Shown in pieces: positions 8,625 through 17,550 of a DNA stretch of 59,408 bases. The translations under genes and the position numbers were made by a program. Source of the DNA: Clostridiales bacterium (GTDB lineage: Bacteria > Bacillota > Clostridia > Peptostreptococcales > Anaerovoracaceae); NCBI GenBank assembly GCA_022766365.1, contig JALENW010000002.1, positions 1-59,408 on the forward strand. The letters run 5' to 3'. The notes beneath the pieces are model-generated. The model worked only from the letters and a program-made list of their open reading frames with translations, was not told the DNA's origin and ran no database searches. Positions within the stretch are counted from its first letter, which is position 1, and each line of letters begins with the position of its first letter.

Positions 8625-9596
8625 ATGGACTTAATCAAGGAAATTACCGAGAAACTCAGAGGGAAGAATGCGAGAATCGTTTTTCCTGAAGGACAAGACA
8701 AGAGAATTTTGGGAGCGTGTGCCAGACTTTCTGAAGAAGGCATCATAACTCCTGTTGTTCTTGGAAAGAGAAGCGAAGTTGAAGCTACAGCAAAGGAAAT
8801 CGGTGTTGATTTGTCTAAGCTGGAGTTTGTAGATATAGATACTTCAGACAAGTTCGATGAGCTTGTTGAGGCATTCGTTGAAAGGAGAAAAGGAAAAGCT
8901 ACCCTTGAGGACGCTCAGAAAATTCTGAAAACTCCTAACTACTTCGGTACGATGATGGTTTTCAAAGGCTATGCGGACGGACTTGTTTCAGGTGCTGCCG
9001 GAACTACGGCAGACACTGTTAGACCGGCACTTCAGATTATCAAGACAGTTCCGGGAATGTCTAAGACAAGTGGTGCTTTCTTCATGGTTAGAGGGGATGA
9101 GATGTATCTCATGGCAGACTGCGCTATAAACATCGATCCTGATGCAGACGATCTTGCGGAAATTGCTGTTGCATCTGACAAGACCGCTCGTCAGTTCGGA
9201 ATGGATCCAAAGATTGCTATGCTTTCATTTTCAACTAAGGGAAGCGCAAGTCATGAGCTTGTTGACAAAGTCACACAGGCAACAGAAAAAGCTCACAAAA
9301 TGAACCCTGACATGGCACTCGACGGAGAGTTACAGTTTGATGCCGCCTTTGTTCCTGCGATTGGAGAGAAAAAGGCTCCGGGCTCTGAGGTTGCAGGGCA
9401 CGCAAATGTATTCGTATTCCCATCACTTGAGGCCGGAAATATCGGGTATAAGATCGGACAGAGATTCGGCGGATTCGATGCCATCGGGCCTGTACTTCAG
9501 GGCCTCAACAGTCCGGTTAACGATCTGTCAAGGGGATGCAACGAGGATGAAGTTGTTTCCCTTGCCAAGGTTACTGCAGCCCAGGCTAAACTATAA
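8625..9596 (+). CDS. pta: Phosphate acetyltransferase
   Basis: Interconverts acetyl-CoA plus phosphate and acetyl phosphate plus CoA (cytosolic, acetate/ATP metabolism). The 323-aa protein is the compact PTA_PTB form without a P-loop N-terminal extension. Family motifs seen are RIVFPEGQDKRIL at the N terminus, GAAGTTADTVRPALQII, FFMVRGDEMYLMADCAINIDP split across the centre, LSFSTKGSA and the C-terminal GPVLQGLNSPVNDLSRGC. The ATG at 8625 has GGAGGAG 6 bases upstream; an earlier in-frame GTG lies on the ribosome binding site. No acetate kinase gene is adjacent. A terminator follows immediately. Confidence 0.95.
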   Translation: MDLIKEITEKLRGKNARIVFPEGQDKRILGACARLSEEGIITPVVLGKRSEVEATAKEIGVDLSKLEFVDIDTSDKFDELVEAFVERRKGKATLEDAQKILKTPNYFGTMMVFKGYADGLVSGAAGTTADTVRPALQIIKTVPGMSKTSGAFFMVRGDEMYLMADCAINIDPDADDLAEIAVASDKTARQFGMDPKIAMLSFSTKGSASHELVDKVTQATEKAHKMNPDMALDGELQFDAAFVPAIGEKKAPGSEVAGHANVFVFPSLEAGNIGYKIGQRFGGFDAIGPVLQGLNSPVNDLSRGCNEDEVVSLAKVTAAQAKL

Positions 9597-9615
9597 ACTA
9601 TTGGATTATTTAGGT

Positions 9616-9638
9616 GAGCGGCTTTGCCGCTCGTTTTT
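9616..9638 (+). terminator. Terminator after pta
   Basis: A perfect 7-bp stem GAGCGGC/GCCGCTC with a 3-base loop is followed by GTTTTTG. Confidence 0.85.
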
Positions 9639-9664
9639 GATATAAGCTACAAGGATGGTACCTT

Positions 9665-11119
9665 ATGAAGCCCTTTACAATTGAACTGAAGCGTGGGGAT
9701 CGAAAGGATCCACTCTATCTCCAGCTATATAAGTACATAAGAGCGGAGATCGTTTCCGGGAGTCTATCCAAAGGCACCAAACTGCCGGCTTTGAGGAGGA
9801 TAGCCGAGGATCAGAATCTGAGCATTACGACTGTGGAACAGGCTTATAATCAACTCGCTGTTGAGGGATATGTGGAAAGTAAGCCCCAGTCGGGATTTTA
9901 TGTTGCGGAAATCCCGGGACCTGCAATGGTGGGCACAATATCGGATGCAGGAACTGAAAATGACGCTGCCGGTTATATAGGAACCGGAGGTCGGAGTGCA
10001 GATTTTGCTTCAACAAAAACCCTATCTGATTACACAATCTCGGAAAGTAAATATATAACAGATGACGCGGCATTTGACTTTAAAAAATGGCGCAAGGTTA
10101 TGCTGAGAGTGTTCGACCAGCATACTGATCTTTTGATGCAGGAGGGAGATCCACAAGGTGAACCCGCTTTGCGTTACGAAATAAGCAAATATGTCCTGAA
10201 CTCAAGAGGAGTGAGATGCAAACCGGATCAGATTATAATCGGTGCCGGCACTCAGCAGATCACCGCCCATATAGGTCGTCTTCTCAGGTTGCTTGGAATA
10301 CACATTGTCTGTACTGAGGAACCGGGATATCTCCCTGTGAATACTATTTTTCAGGATCAGGGATATATACTCAACAAAATACCTGTTACCTTGCAAGGCA
10401 TTTCCATTGAGAACCTTCCTGATTCAAAGGCGGCAGTCTATGTTTGCCCAAATAATCAGTTTCCAACGGGTGCGGTGATGCCGATAGGGAACAGATATTC
10501 GATGCTTGAGTGGGCAAGAAGTACGGGAAGCCTTATCATAGAAGATGATTATGATAGCGAATTGAGATATTTTGGGAGACCCATATCATCTTTGCAAGGC
10601 CTTGAGCCATACGGTGAAGAATCCCACGTTCTGTATCTGGGAAGCTTCTCATCGACACTTTTTCCATCAATTAAGATAAGCTATATGGTCTTGCCTGAGC
10701 AGATTATGAAATTCATGGGTAGCTTGTTGGAGGGTTACAACCAGACATGCTCCAAGACTGAACAGCTTGCCCTTGCTTACTTCATGGAGGATGGGCATTA
10801 CTATACTAATATTAAGAAACTGAGAAATCTATGTGGGAGGAAGCTTGCCGCCTGCCTTAGGGTTGTAGAATCATATCCAAAAGATAAGATATCCGCAGAT
10901 AGAACTGAATCAGGATTGAACTTAATTTTGAGGGTTTCCACCGGAAAATCGCCTGAAGAGATGAGTGAAATTGCATCGGATATGGGTATAATGGTAGTAA
11001 CTTCTAAGGATATACCTGAATCGGGAGGTAAGAAGGGTGTGATTTTTTACTATTCCAGATTACCTGAAGATTGTATAGAATCTTTGACCGAAAAAATGAT
11101 TGAAGCATGGCTGAACTAG
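9665..11119 (+). CDS. MocR/GabR-type regulator with degenerate PLP site
   Basis: GntR-type winged helix (about 14-80, with DPLYLQLYKYI and TTVEQAYNQLAVEGY) joined to a class I aminotransferase-like domain (about 125-484), as in GabR, PdxR and MocR. The cofactor-pocket motif IEDDYDSELRY and the VCPNNQFPTG segment are present. The position that normally carries the Schiff-base lysine (family pattern FSK-T/S-L) reads SFSSTLFPS, with Ser330 (TCG at 10652) in place of Lys. The protein probably cannot bind PLP covalently. Its start is ATG with AAGGATGG upstream. The nitroreductase gene 40 bases downstream may be co-transcribed. A frameshift is unlikely because the full length is intact. Confidence 0.9.
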   Translation: MKPFTIELKRGDRKDPLYLQLYKYIRAEIVSGSLSKGTKLPALRRIAEDQNLSITTVEQAYNQLAVEGYVESKPQSGFYVAEIPGPAMVGTISDAGTENDAAGYIGTGGRSADFASTKTLSDYTISESKYITDDAAFDFKKWRKVMLRVFDQHTDLLMQEGDPQGEPALRYEISKYVLNSRGVRCKPDQIIIGAGTQQITAHIGRLLRLLGIHIVCTEEPGYLPVNTIFQDQGYILNKIPVTLQGISIENLPDSKAAVYVCPNNQFPTGAVMPIGNRYSMLEWARSTGSLIIEDDYDSELRYFGRPISSLQGLEPYGEESHVLYLGSFSSTLFPSIKISYMVLPEQIMKFMGSLLEGYNQTCSKTEQLALAYFMEDGHYYTNIKKLRNLCGRKLAACLRVVESYPKDKISADRTESGLNLILRVSTGKSPEEMSEIASDMGIMVVTSKDIPESGGKKGVIFYYSRLPEDCIESLTEKMIEAWLN

Positions 11120-11159
11120 GCATGAGATTGCCCGGATAATTATTGTAGGAGGATTGATT

Positions 11160-11876
11160 ATGGATTTTATGAAGGTTATTGAGACAAGACAGAGCATTCG
11201 AAAGTTTGCGGAGAGAGATGTGCCTATTGAGGATCTCATGGATATGGCAGCAGTGGCCGGGAAGGCTCCATCCGGAAAGAACATTCAAAATTGGCATTTT
11301 GTCATTATAAAGAACAAGGCTGTCATGGGGAAAATTGCCGAGGCAATTACAGCAAGGAATGAATTGATTGTAAATGAGATGAAGAAAGTAGATGAGGGGA
11401 AGGCTCTTAGATTCGAAAAGTTCTGTAGAAATTTTACGGTTTTTTTCCTGAAAGCTCCTGCACTCGTTGTGGTTTTAACTAGGGAATATCTGCCATCAGG
11501 ATATCCGGAAGTTACTCTTGTAAAGGATGCGGAAAATGAAGGGGCTTCAGTAAATCTTGAAAGCTTGGGAGATGTGGATGCATTTCTTCATAATCTGAAA
11601 TATGAAAAAAATCCGGGGATGCAAAGTCTTGGAGCTGCTATTGAAAACTTCACTTTGAGAGCCATCGATTTGGGATATGGTTCTTGCTGGTTGACTTCTG
11701 CAAATTATGCTTCAGAGGAAATTGAAAAAATCCTTAAAGAGGAAACTCCCATAGATAGATCTCTCTTTGATGAAGGTTTCTTCATGGGGGCTATGTTGGC
11801 TGTCGGAGTTCCCGGAGAAGGAAATAAAAGCCCCGCAAAGAAAGATGTAAATGATATAACCACAGTAGTGGAATGA
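11160..11876 (+). CDS. Nitroreductase family protein
   Basis: FMN-dependent NAD(P)H oxidoreductase. It opens with the family signature VIETRQSIRKF, then AGKAPSGKNIQNWHFVII (flavin phosphate and ring contacts) and near the C terminus SLGAAIENFTLRAIDLGYGSCW split over the conserved Gly-rich helix, and MLAVGVP. It has 238 aa. The ATG at 11160 lies 7 bases after AGGAGG; an in-frame TTG at 11154 overlaps the Shine-Dalgarno. The physiological substrate is unknown. It is 40 bases downstream of the MocR-like gene and converges with the patatin gene. Confidence 0.88.
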   Translation: MDFMKVIETRQSIRKFAERDVPIEDLMDMAAVAGKAPSGKNIQNWHFVIIKNKAVMGKIAEAITARNELIVNEMKKVDEGKALRFEKFCRNFTVFFLKAPALVVVLTREYLPSGYPEVTLVKDAENEGASVNLESLGDVDAFLHNLKYEKNPGMQSLGAAIENFTLRAIDLGYGSCWLTSANYASEEIEKILKEETPIDRSLFDEGFFMGAMLAVGVPGEGNKSPAKKDVNDITTVVE

Positions 11877-11895
11877 GGATTGAATGTCGAAGCGA

Positions 11896-13044
11896 TCACG
11901 CGTCGATGTGATTGTTCAGCATATATCGAGCTGCCCTGATTTCGTCTGGAATTATGCTCATAAGATATTTTGTTGCAAAAATGCTATCAAGTCCGTAGGC
12001 TTTGAAACTGTCGAGAATGTACAGCACCACATGCCCGCGGATTTTTATGTTTCTAAGGGTACTAAAGGAAGCGAATGAGATCAGAGTTGACAGACGGTTT
12101 TCGATGGCTTTGGAATAATTATTCCTGAAAATCTTAGCCTTTTCTCTTATAAGTAAGTTGATTGATTCCCTGTTATAGACTGCTGTCGGTTCGATTTCAA
12201 AAAATTGACAGAGAGGCTCAAGCTGACTGAGTTCAGAATCTGAGAATTCGTCTTTTTCGAATGTATACAAATCACCTGAAAGTATTCCAAATGCTTTCAA
12301 GGTCTCAAGATAGCCGAGGATCATAGCTTCTTTTGAACGTTCGCTCCGGAAGTTTAGAATAAAACCCAGAGGAAATTTGGGCTTTATAAGGATATAAGTT
12401 TCGTCAGGCGGACCGGGAGCAATTTTGTCTGAGTCGTGCCTGTCCAGTTCAACGGCGATTATGAATTCGGCTCCCTTCTCTCTTGCCATGCAGACAGGGA
12501 GATTGTTAACGTAACCTCCGTCGATATAAGTTTTACCGTCGATTTCGTATGTGTGAACAGCAGGAAATGCAGCACAGCTGGCTGCCATAAAATCAAGAAG
12601 TCTGCCTTCAGGTATATCTTCTTTCCAAAGGTAGCGAGGTGTCATTGACGGGAAATCGGCAGTCACAAGCCCATATTCTACGGAGCTTTTCCTAATTGCC
12701 TTCTCGCTCATGAAATTATCCAGTCCGTTGCGCAGTGGCGTTGAGTCGGCACCGCCTCTGAGGAGAAATTCTCTGAAATAATCCTTGCTGCTCGGATTGT
12801 CTTTGATCTCAAAAATTGTGCTTGTCTCCATATGCGCCCACATATCTATGGCACTATCTATGCGGTTTTCGGCATAACAGGCAGCTATCAGGCTGCCGAC
12901 GGAGGTACCAACCGCAATATCAGCTTTTATATCAAGCTGTTCCAAAGCTTTAACGACACCGCACTCATAGGCACCTCTTGCACCACCGCCGCCAAGAACC
13001 AATCCTACTTTTTGTTTTCGTGCTTTTTCAACAAGTTTATTCAT
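11896..13044 (-). CDS. Patatin-like phospholipase (first copy)
   Basis: Ser-Asp dyad lipid acyl hydrolase, probably cytosolic or peripheral because no signal peptide is seen. The oxyanion-hole motif LGGGGARG (17-24), the nucleophile elbow GTSVG (Ser48) and the DGG motif with Asp175 (YIDGGYVNNLP) are all intact. The patatin core covers about 12-210. The C-terminal half (about 215-382) is not recognisable but is shared with the upstream paralogue (the IIPDEIRAARYMLNNH tail matches its DETLTAARFIVDNH). Length is 382 aa. It lies 39 bases after the other patatin gene on the same strand, so the two probably form an operon. Confidence 0.9.
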   Translation of the reverse strand: MNKLVEKARKQKVGLVLGGGGARGAYECGVVKALEQLDIKADIAVGTSVGSLIAACYAENRIDSAIDMWAHMETSTIFEIKDNPSSKDYFREFLLRGGADSTPLRNGLDNFMSEKAIRKSSVEYGLVTADFPSMTPRYLWKEDIPEGRLLDFMAASCAAFPAVHTYEIDGKTYIDGGYVNNLPVCMAREKGAEFIIAVELDRHDSDKIAPGPPDETYILIKPKFPLGFILNFRSERSKEAMILGYLETLKAFGILSGDLYTFEKDEFSDSELSQLEPLCQFFEIEPTAVYNRESINLLIREKAKIFRNNYSKAIENRLSTLISFASFSTLRNIKIRGHVVLYILDSFKAYGLDSIFATKYLMSIIPDEIRAARYMLNNHIDA

Positions 13045-13083
13045 AATTATTTCCCTTGTGCTCCATGCAGAGCATATTCAAAT

Positions 13084-14403
13084 TTATCTTTTACTCTTCT
13101 TATTCTTTCTCTTTCGGTAACGTTTTCTAATATTATGAACAAAATGTCTGCCGGTGATACGGTTCAAAATTATAGAAGGACTAAAGTTATTCAGTACATG
13201 CCTGTGGAAGCAAGCAGATGTCCGAGTCAAAATCCCATGCTCCTTGGGAAGCTGATATAGATGATTGTCCACAATAAACCTTGCAGCTGTAAGGGTTTCG
13301 TCAAAGATTGCAGGAAGCACTGAATTGTTTAGAACACATTCACTGCCGTCCCTCATCATCTTCGCTGCCATTGCCAATACAATGGTCCCATAGCCTTCGT
13401 CCTTACCCACATCGTCGAGGGAATTGGAGGTTAATACGGCGGAAAGAGTGTCCATGGCTTTTTGCTCGTTGTACTCACCTGAGTTTTCAAACCTATTAAT
13501 GGCAGTTTTCAGGTGATGTATGAAGTTTCTTCTGTTATAGACCGCAGCAGGGTTAAGATTGAAAAATCGTCCGCAGCTGTCTGCAGCAAGGAGCGTACTC
13601 TTGTCCTTAAAGCTTCTTTTCTCAAAGCAGAAATATACACCGTCATATTTGCCAAGTGCTTTACAGGTGTCCAGAAAACCCATCTTCAACATTGAACGCT
13701 GTTTATCTGAATTAAAATCTAATGGAAATCCCAGTTCCCATTTTGATGAAATGATTAGAATCTCTTGATCGTTTGTCTTATTTCTTTTTCTTTCAATGCC
13801 GTTTCTGAGAAGGTCGATGGCATAAACCTTAGTAGCCCCATGCTTAAGAGCCATGTCTACAGGCATTACATCTATGTAAGCACCATCTATGAACTTCTTG
13901 CCGTCAAATTCATGAAATTTGACCATAGGGAAAGCCGAAGCACTGGCCAGTATGTAGTCGTGCATTTTTCCGGAAGGTATGTCATCTTTCCACAGATAAT
14001 GCCCTTTGATTCTTGGGATTTCAACGGTTACAAGACCAAAATCAACCCTGGATTTTCTGATTTGTTCTTCTTTTATGTACTTGTTGATTCCTTCTCTGAG
14101 CCCCTTGGGATCTGAACCGTTTCTAAAGATGAATGCCTTGGCATAATCCCAAATAGTTGCATCATTTTTGATTTCAAATAAATCATCGGTCTCAAGTTCA
14201 GAAAACATTTCTACAGCTATCTTCAGATCGTTTTGACAATACAGTGCACCAACAAGGGTTCCGGAAGACGATCCGCAGACCATATCAGCCTTTATTCCCA
14301 TCTTGTTCAATGCGATGAGTGCACCGCATTCATAAGCTCCCTTAGAACCTCCGCCTGCAAGGACGAAGGCTGTTTTTTCCCTCCTCAAGTTAACAACCTC
14401 CAT
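13084..14403 (-). CDS. Patatin-like phospholipase (second copy)
   Basis: Paralogue of the neighbouring gene with the same layout: oxyanion loop AGGGSKG (about 16-22), elbow GSSSG (Ser46) and FIDGAYIDVMPV with Asp173. The dyad motif is DGA, a common DGG variant. The core is followed by an unassigned C-terminal half and a basic tail (RKRKNKKSKR). The listed ATG at 14403 has a poor ribosome site. TTG at 14388 has GGAGG eight bases upstream and begins MRREKTAFVLAGGGSKG, so it may be the true start (434 aa). The gene is divergent from the sirtuin gene. Confidence 0.88.
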   Translation of the reverse strand: MEVVNLRREKTAFVLAGGGSKGAYECGALIALNKMGIKADMVCGSSSGTLVGALYCQNDLKIAVEMFSELETDDLFEIKNDATIWDYAKAFIFRNGSDPKGLREGINKYIKEEQIRKSRVDFGLVTVEIPRIKGHYLWKDDIPSGKMHDYILASASAFPMVKFHEFDGKKFIDGAYIDVMPVDMALKHGATKVYAIDLLRNGIERKRNKTNDQEILIISSKWELGFPLDFNSDKQRSMLKMGFLDTCKALGKYDGVYFCFEKRSFKDKSTLLAADSCGRFFNLNPAAVYNRRNFIHHLKTAINRFENSGEYNEQKAMDTLSAVLTSNSLDDVGKDEGYGTIVLAMAAKMMRDGSECVLNNSVLPAIFDETLTAARFIVDNHLYQLPKEHGILTRTSACFHRHVLNNFSPSIILNRITGRHFVHNIRKRYRKRKNKKSKR

Positions 14404-14418
14404 GAATTATGGTATACT
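14390..14418 (+). promoter_or_regulatory. Promoter of the cobB-surE operon
   Basis: TTAACA and TATACT are separated by 17 bases, and a TGG extension precedes the -10. It overlaps the 5' end of the divergent patatin gene. Confidence 0.65.
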
Positions 14419-14455
14419 GTATATTATAACAGAAAAGGAAGGAGATGTTAACATT

Positions 14456-15214
14456 ATGGATGAGAGACTTAAGAAAATTGTAGATGAAAGTTCAGGAATA
14501 GTTTTCTTCGGAGGTGCAGGGGTTTCAACAGAGAGTGGGATTCCCGACTTTCGGTCCGAGACAGGACTCTATCATGCACAGAAAGTGTATGGCTATTCGC
14601 CGGAGTCATTGATAAGTCACAGCTTTTATAAACGACGTCCAAACCTTTTTTTTAGATACTACAAGGAAAATTTAATTTGGAAGGATGCCCGACCAAATGA
14701 TGCACATAAAGCCCTGGCCAAGCTTGAGGCTATGGGAAAGTTGAAGGCAGTGGTTACTCAGAATATTGATGGCCTTCACCAGAAGGCAGGGAGCAAGAAA
14801 GTCTATGAACTCCACGGCAGCGTACTTCGAAACTACTGCGAGGACTGTGGAGCAAGTTATGATATAGACTACATAATGGATGAGAAAAATTGCAGAGGAA
14901 ATGAGATATCGGGAGATGTTGAGGGGAACTATATTCCGGTCTGTAGCAGGTGTGGGGGCACGGTAAAACCTGATGTAGTTCTATATGAGGAACCTCTTAA
15001 TGAAGATATGATTTATGGGGCTGTAGATGCAATATCCAAGGCTGATACATTGATAGTGGGAGGCACAAGTCTTGTAGTTTATCCGGCAGCAGGCTTGATT
15101 AATTATTTTCGGGGTAAAAATCTGGTGTTGATAAATAAATCCAAGACCGGTTATGACGGCAGGGCAAATCTTGCCATACATGACTCTATAGGAAAGGTAA
15201 TGAGAATTGATTAA
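14456..15214 (+). CDS. cobB: NAD-dependent protein deacylase (sirtuin)
   Basis: Removes acyl groups from lysine using NAD+, releasing nicotinamide and O-acyl-ADP-ribose. The 252-aa protein shows the NAD loop GGAGVSTESGIPDFRS (19-34), TQNIDGLHQKAG with the catalytic HGS His following, the zinc cysteines in CEDCG and CSRCGG, and the late GGTSLVVYPAAG. The ATG at 14456 is chosen because GGAAGGAG precedes it; upstream in-frame codons belong to the promoter region. It overlaps the next gene by 8 bases, so the two are translationally coupled. Confidence 0.95.
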   Translation: MDERLKKIVDESSGIVFFGGAGVSTESGIPDFRSETGLYHAQKVYGYSPESLISHSFYKRRPNLFFRYYKENLIWKDARPNDAHKALAKLEAMGKLKAVVTQNIDGLHQKAGSKKVYELHGSVLRNYCEDCGASYDIDYIMDEKNCRGNEISGDVEGNYIPVCSRCGGTVKPDVVLYEEPLNEDMIYGAVDAISKADTLIVGGTSLVVYPAAGLINYFRGKNLVLINKSKTGYDGRANLAIHDSIGKVMRID

Positions 15215-15977
15215 TTATTTGGTTAGTAATGATGATGGTATTGACGCTCCAGGCATACGGGCTCTGGTTGATGCATTGTCAACCGGGGAAAATGTCAAAG
15301 TTTATGTATGTGCTCCCGATGGACAGAGGAGCGGTAATAGTCAGAGCATATCTTTAAACAGTACGGTTTTTGTAGAAAAAATCCAAATGAAGGGTGCGGA
15401 GATTGCATGGAAGACCACAGGGACTCCTGCTGACTGTGTAAAGATAGGACTCCAAAAATGCGAAGAAATGGGAATCAAGCTTGATATGGTTTTTGCGGGG
15501 ATCAACATGGGAAGTAACCTTGGGAAGGACACACTATACAGTGGAACCGTTGGAGCAGCAAAGGAGGCTGCAGTTTCCGGATACAAGACAGTAGCGATTT
15601 CCGTAGAAGGGCATCACTGCACACACTTTGAAGGTGCTTGCAAGATTGCTCTTGACACTATAAAGATACTCAAGGATCAATTTATCCCAAGGGTGATTTT
15701 GAACATTAATGTGCCGGATCTTCCCGTCGATGAAATCAAAGGCATCAAGTATACAAGGCTCGGACCAAGATACTTCAAGGACAGGTTCTGGGACCATACA
15801 GATGACGGCCCGGGAGCATACCGGCTCGACGGTGTTCCAAATGATTTTTCGGACCTTAACGAGGAATATGACGTGTGGGCAATGCAGCAGGGATATGCCA
15901 GCATAACGCCTTTGCACTTTGACTATACAGATTACGATGTACTGGAGGAAATTAAAAAATGCGACATAGAAATTTGA
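15207..15977 (+). CDS. surE: 5'/3'-nucleotidase SurE
   Basis: Divalent-metal phosphatase that dephosphorylates nucleoside monophosphates (cytosolic). The conserved N terminus LVSNDDGIDAPGI carries the metal ligands Asp9 and Asp10. APDGQRSGNSQSISL supplies the Ser ligand, and GINMGSNLG supplies the Asn ligand. YSGTVGAAKEA and LNINVPD complete the family pattern. It is 256 aa with a TTG start that overlaps the cobB stop, and it overlaps the following hydrolase by 19 bases. Confidence 0.95.
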   Translation: MINYLVSNDDGIDAPGIRALVDALSTGENVKVYVCAPDGQRSGNSQSISLNSTVFVEKIQMKGAEIAWKTTGTPADCVKIGLQKCEEMGIKLDMVFAGINMGSNLGKDTLYSGTVGAAKEAAVSGYKTVAISVEGHHCTHFEGACKIALDTIKILKDQFIPRVILNINVPDLPVDEIKGIKYTRLGPRYFKDRFWDHTDDGPGAYRLDGVPNDFSDLNEEYDVWAMQQGYASITPLHFDYTDYDVLEEIKKCDIEI

Positions 15978-16522
15978 GGATAAACAGAGATGACCTGCTC
16001 ATGGTAGCGATTGACTATCAGGAAAAGCTTATGCCGGTCATGTATGAGGTTGATAAACTCAGGGATAAAGTCAGCAGACTTACAAGAGGCCTGGGACTTT
16101 TAAAAATTCCGGCTATAGTAACAGAACAATATCCAAAAGGACTGGGCAAAACAGAGAACCTTGAGAGTTTTAAGGAAGCTCTCGGGGGTGTAACTATCAT
16201 TGAAAAAGACAGCTTTTCTGCCTTCGGTGCTTCGGAATTTGAGCCTGCCGTGAAAACCACAGGGAAGAATACTATTTTGTTATGTGGAATAGAGACACAT
16301 ATCTGTGTTCAACAGACGGCTATGGATTTTCTCGATAGAGGGTACAGAGTCGTACTGGTGGTAGACTGTTGTTCGTCAAGGAGCAAGGAGGACAAGGAAA
16401 TCGCTTTGAGGCGTATGGAGGCCATGGGGGTTGAACTTGTGACCGTTGAGACTGTGCTTTTTGAGATGATTGAGGGAAATAAGGATTCCGAGTTCCGGGG
16501 AATTTCTAAGATAATTAAATAG
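15959..16522 (+). CDS. Isochorismatase-family cysteine hydrolase (ISOC1/2-like)
   Basis: Cysteine hydrolase with the Asp-Lys-Cys triad: Asp in MVAIDYQEKLMP, Lys in EKDSFSAFG, and the nucleophile Cys in CGIETHICVQQTA. VVDCCSSRS and the overall order resemble the eukaryotic ISOC1/ISOC2 branch. The DxHxxH metal site of nicotinamidase is absent, so PncA activity is not indicated. It is 187 aa. The gene overlaps surE and is 8 bases before the DUF2156 gene, so it belongs to the cobB operon. Substrate unknown. Confidence 0.85.
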   Translation: MRHRNLRINRDDLLMVAIDYQEKLMPVMYEVDKLRDKVSRLTRGLGLLKIPAIVTEQYPKGLGKTENLESFKEALGGVTIIEKDSFSAFGASEFEPAVKTTGKNTILLCGIETHICVQQTAMDFLDRGYRVVLVVDCCSSRSKEDKEIALRRMEAMGVELVTVETVLFEMIEGNKDSEFRGISKIIK

Positions 16523-16530
16523 GACTGTGC

Positions 16531-17508
16531 ATGGATATTTTTGCTAATAATTTTGACGATTTAAGTGCCGAGGACATGGTGGTTTTGGATGAGTATTTTA
16601 CGGGATTTCCGTATAAGGGGGCCGGATACACCTTGGTATCTAACTATGCCTGGAGAAAAGTTTACTGCCTGAACTGGGAGATTTATGAGGATTTGTTGCT
16701 TTTGGCGGGGTTCAACTGTACGGAGGAAAATCCGAAGGTAGTGTTGTCTATGCCTATGACAAAGAACGGGCACTATGATAAGGAAAAGCTGAGGAGGGCT
16801 GTTCTCTATGCCGAGGAGAAATTTCATGCTTCAGGAACAGAATTTAGAATGGGTATGATACCTGATCATATGCTCTCCATTCTTGAGGATTCTTTCCCGG
16901 GTGAAGTTATATTTCAAGGGGACAGAGATGAGGACGAGTATGTGTATCTAACTGAAAAAATAATTACGCTAAGTGGCAGGGCTCTTCACAAGAAGCGTAA
17001 CCACATGAACTATTTTAAGAAAACCTTTGAATATGAAACAAGAACGCTGAGTGCCGCAGATGAAGACGTAGTTATGAAGCTTGTCAGAGAGTTGATAGAT
17101 GAAAAGCAGCCGGACGAAAGTGAACACGATGAGCAGGTGGTCACGATGGATCCTGAGGAGATGAAGACCCTTGAAGCGGAAGAATCCGCAATCAGAGAGA
17201 CCATTAAACTTATGGACAATCCGGGCATGTACAGTGTAGGAGTGTTTATAGATGACAGGCTCGTGGCGTTTTCCCTAGGGGAGAGGCTTACTGAGGATAT
17301 GGCGGTTGCTCATTTCGAAAAAGCTCGCACGGAATATAGAGGCCTTTATCAGATTGTCGCAAGTGAGTTTTGCAAAAATCTTCCGTCTGATGTAAAATAT
17401 ATCAACAGGGAAGAGGACATGGGGATTGAAAATCTCAGACAAGCCAAAGAGTCCCTCAGACCGGAGACTTTCGTTCGAAAATTTTCTGCAAAGATTATCA
17501 CAAAATAG
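16531..17508 (+). CDS. DUF2156 / phosphatidylglycerol lysyltransferase-like domain protein
   Basis: Soluble 325-aa protein with a GNAT-like fold resembling DUF2156, the domain found at the C terminus of MprF-type aminoacyl transferases. The clues are the short early motif GYTLVSNYAWR, HKKRNHMNYFKK in the middle, MYSVGVFIDDRLVAFSLGE, and AHFEKARTEYRGLYQI followed by YINREEDMGIENLRQAK. No transmembrane segments are present, unlike full MprF. It is last in the cobB-surE-hydrolase series. The acyl or aminoacyl acceptor is unknown. Confidence 0.82.
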   Translation: MDIFANNFDDLSAEDMVVLDEYFTGFPYKGAGYTLVSNYAWRKVYCLNWEIYEDLLLLAGFNCTEENPKVVLSMPMTKNGHYDKEKLRRAVLYAEEKFHASGTEFRMGMIPDHMLSILEDSFPGEVIFQGDRDEDEYVYLTEKIITLSGRALHKKRNHMNYFKKTFEYETRTLSAADEDVVMKLVRELIDEKQPDESEHDEQVVTMDPEEMKTLEAEESAIRETIKLMDNPGMYSVGVFIDDRLVAFSLGERLTEDMAVAHFEKARTEYRGLYQIVASEFCKNLPSDVKYINREEDMGIENLRQAKESLRPETFVRKFSAKIITK

Positions 17509-17537
17509 TTGATTTTTGGAATGAATAGTAGTACTAT
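17509..17537 (+). promoter_or_regulatory. Promoter of thlA
   Basis: TTGATT and TACTAT with a 17-base spacer directly after the preceding stop codon. Transcription would start near 17544, giving a leader of about 78 bases that contains the Rex-like site. Confidence 0.55.
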
Positions 17538-17550
17538 AGGCTTAAGATGA

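Noticed and set aside
15959-16522. Nicotinamidase linked to the sirtuin's nicotinamide by-product
   Set aside because: The DxHxxH metal-binding site of PncA is missing; the sequence is closer to ISOC1/2-like hydrolases. An NAD-salvage operon is therefore not supported.
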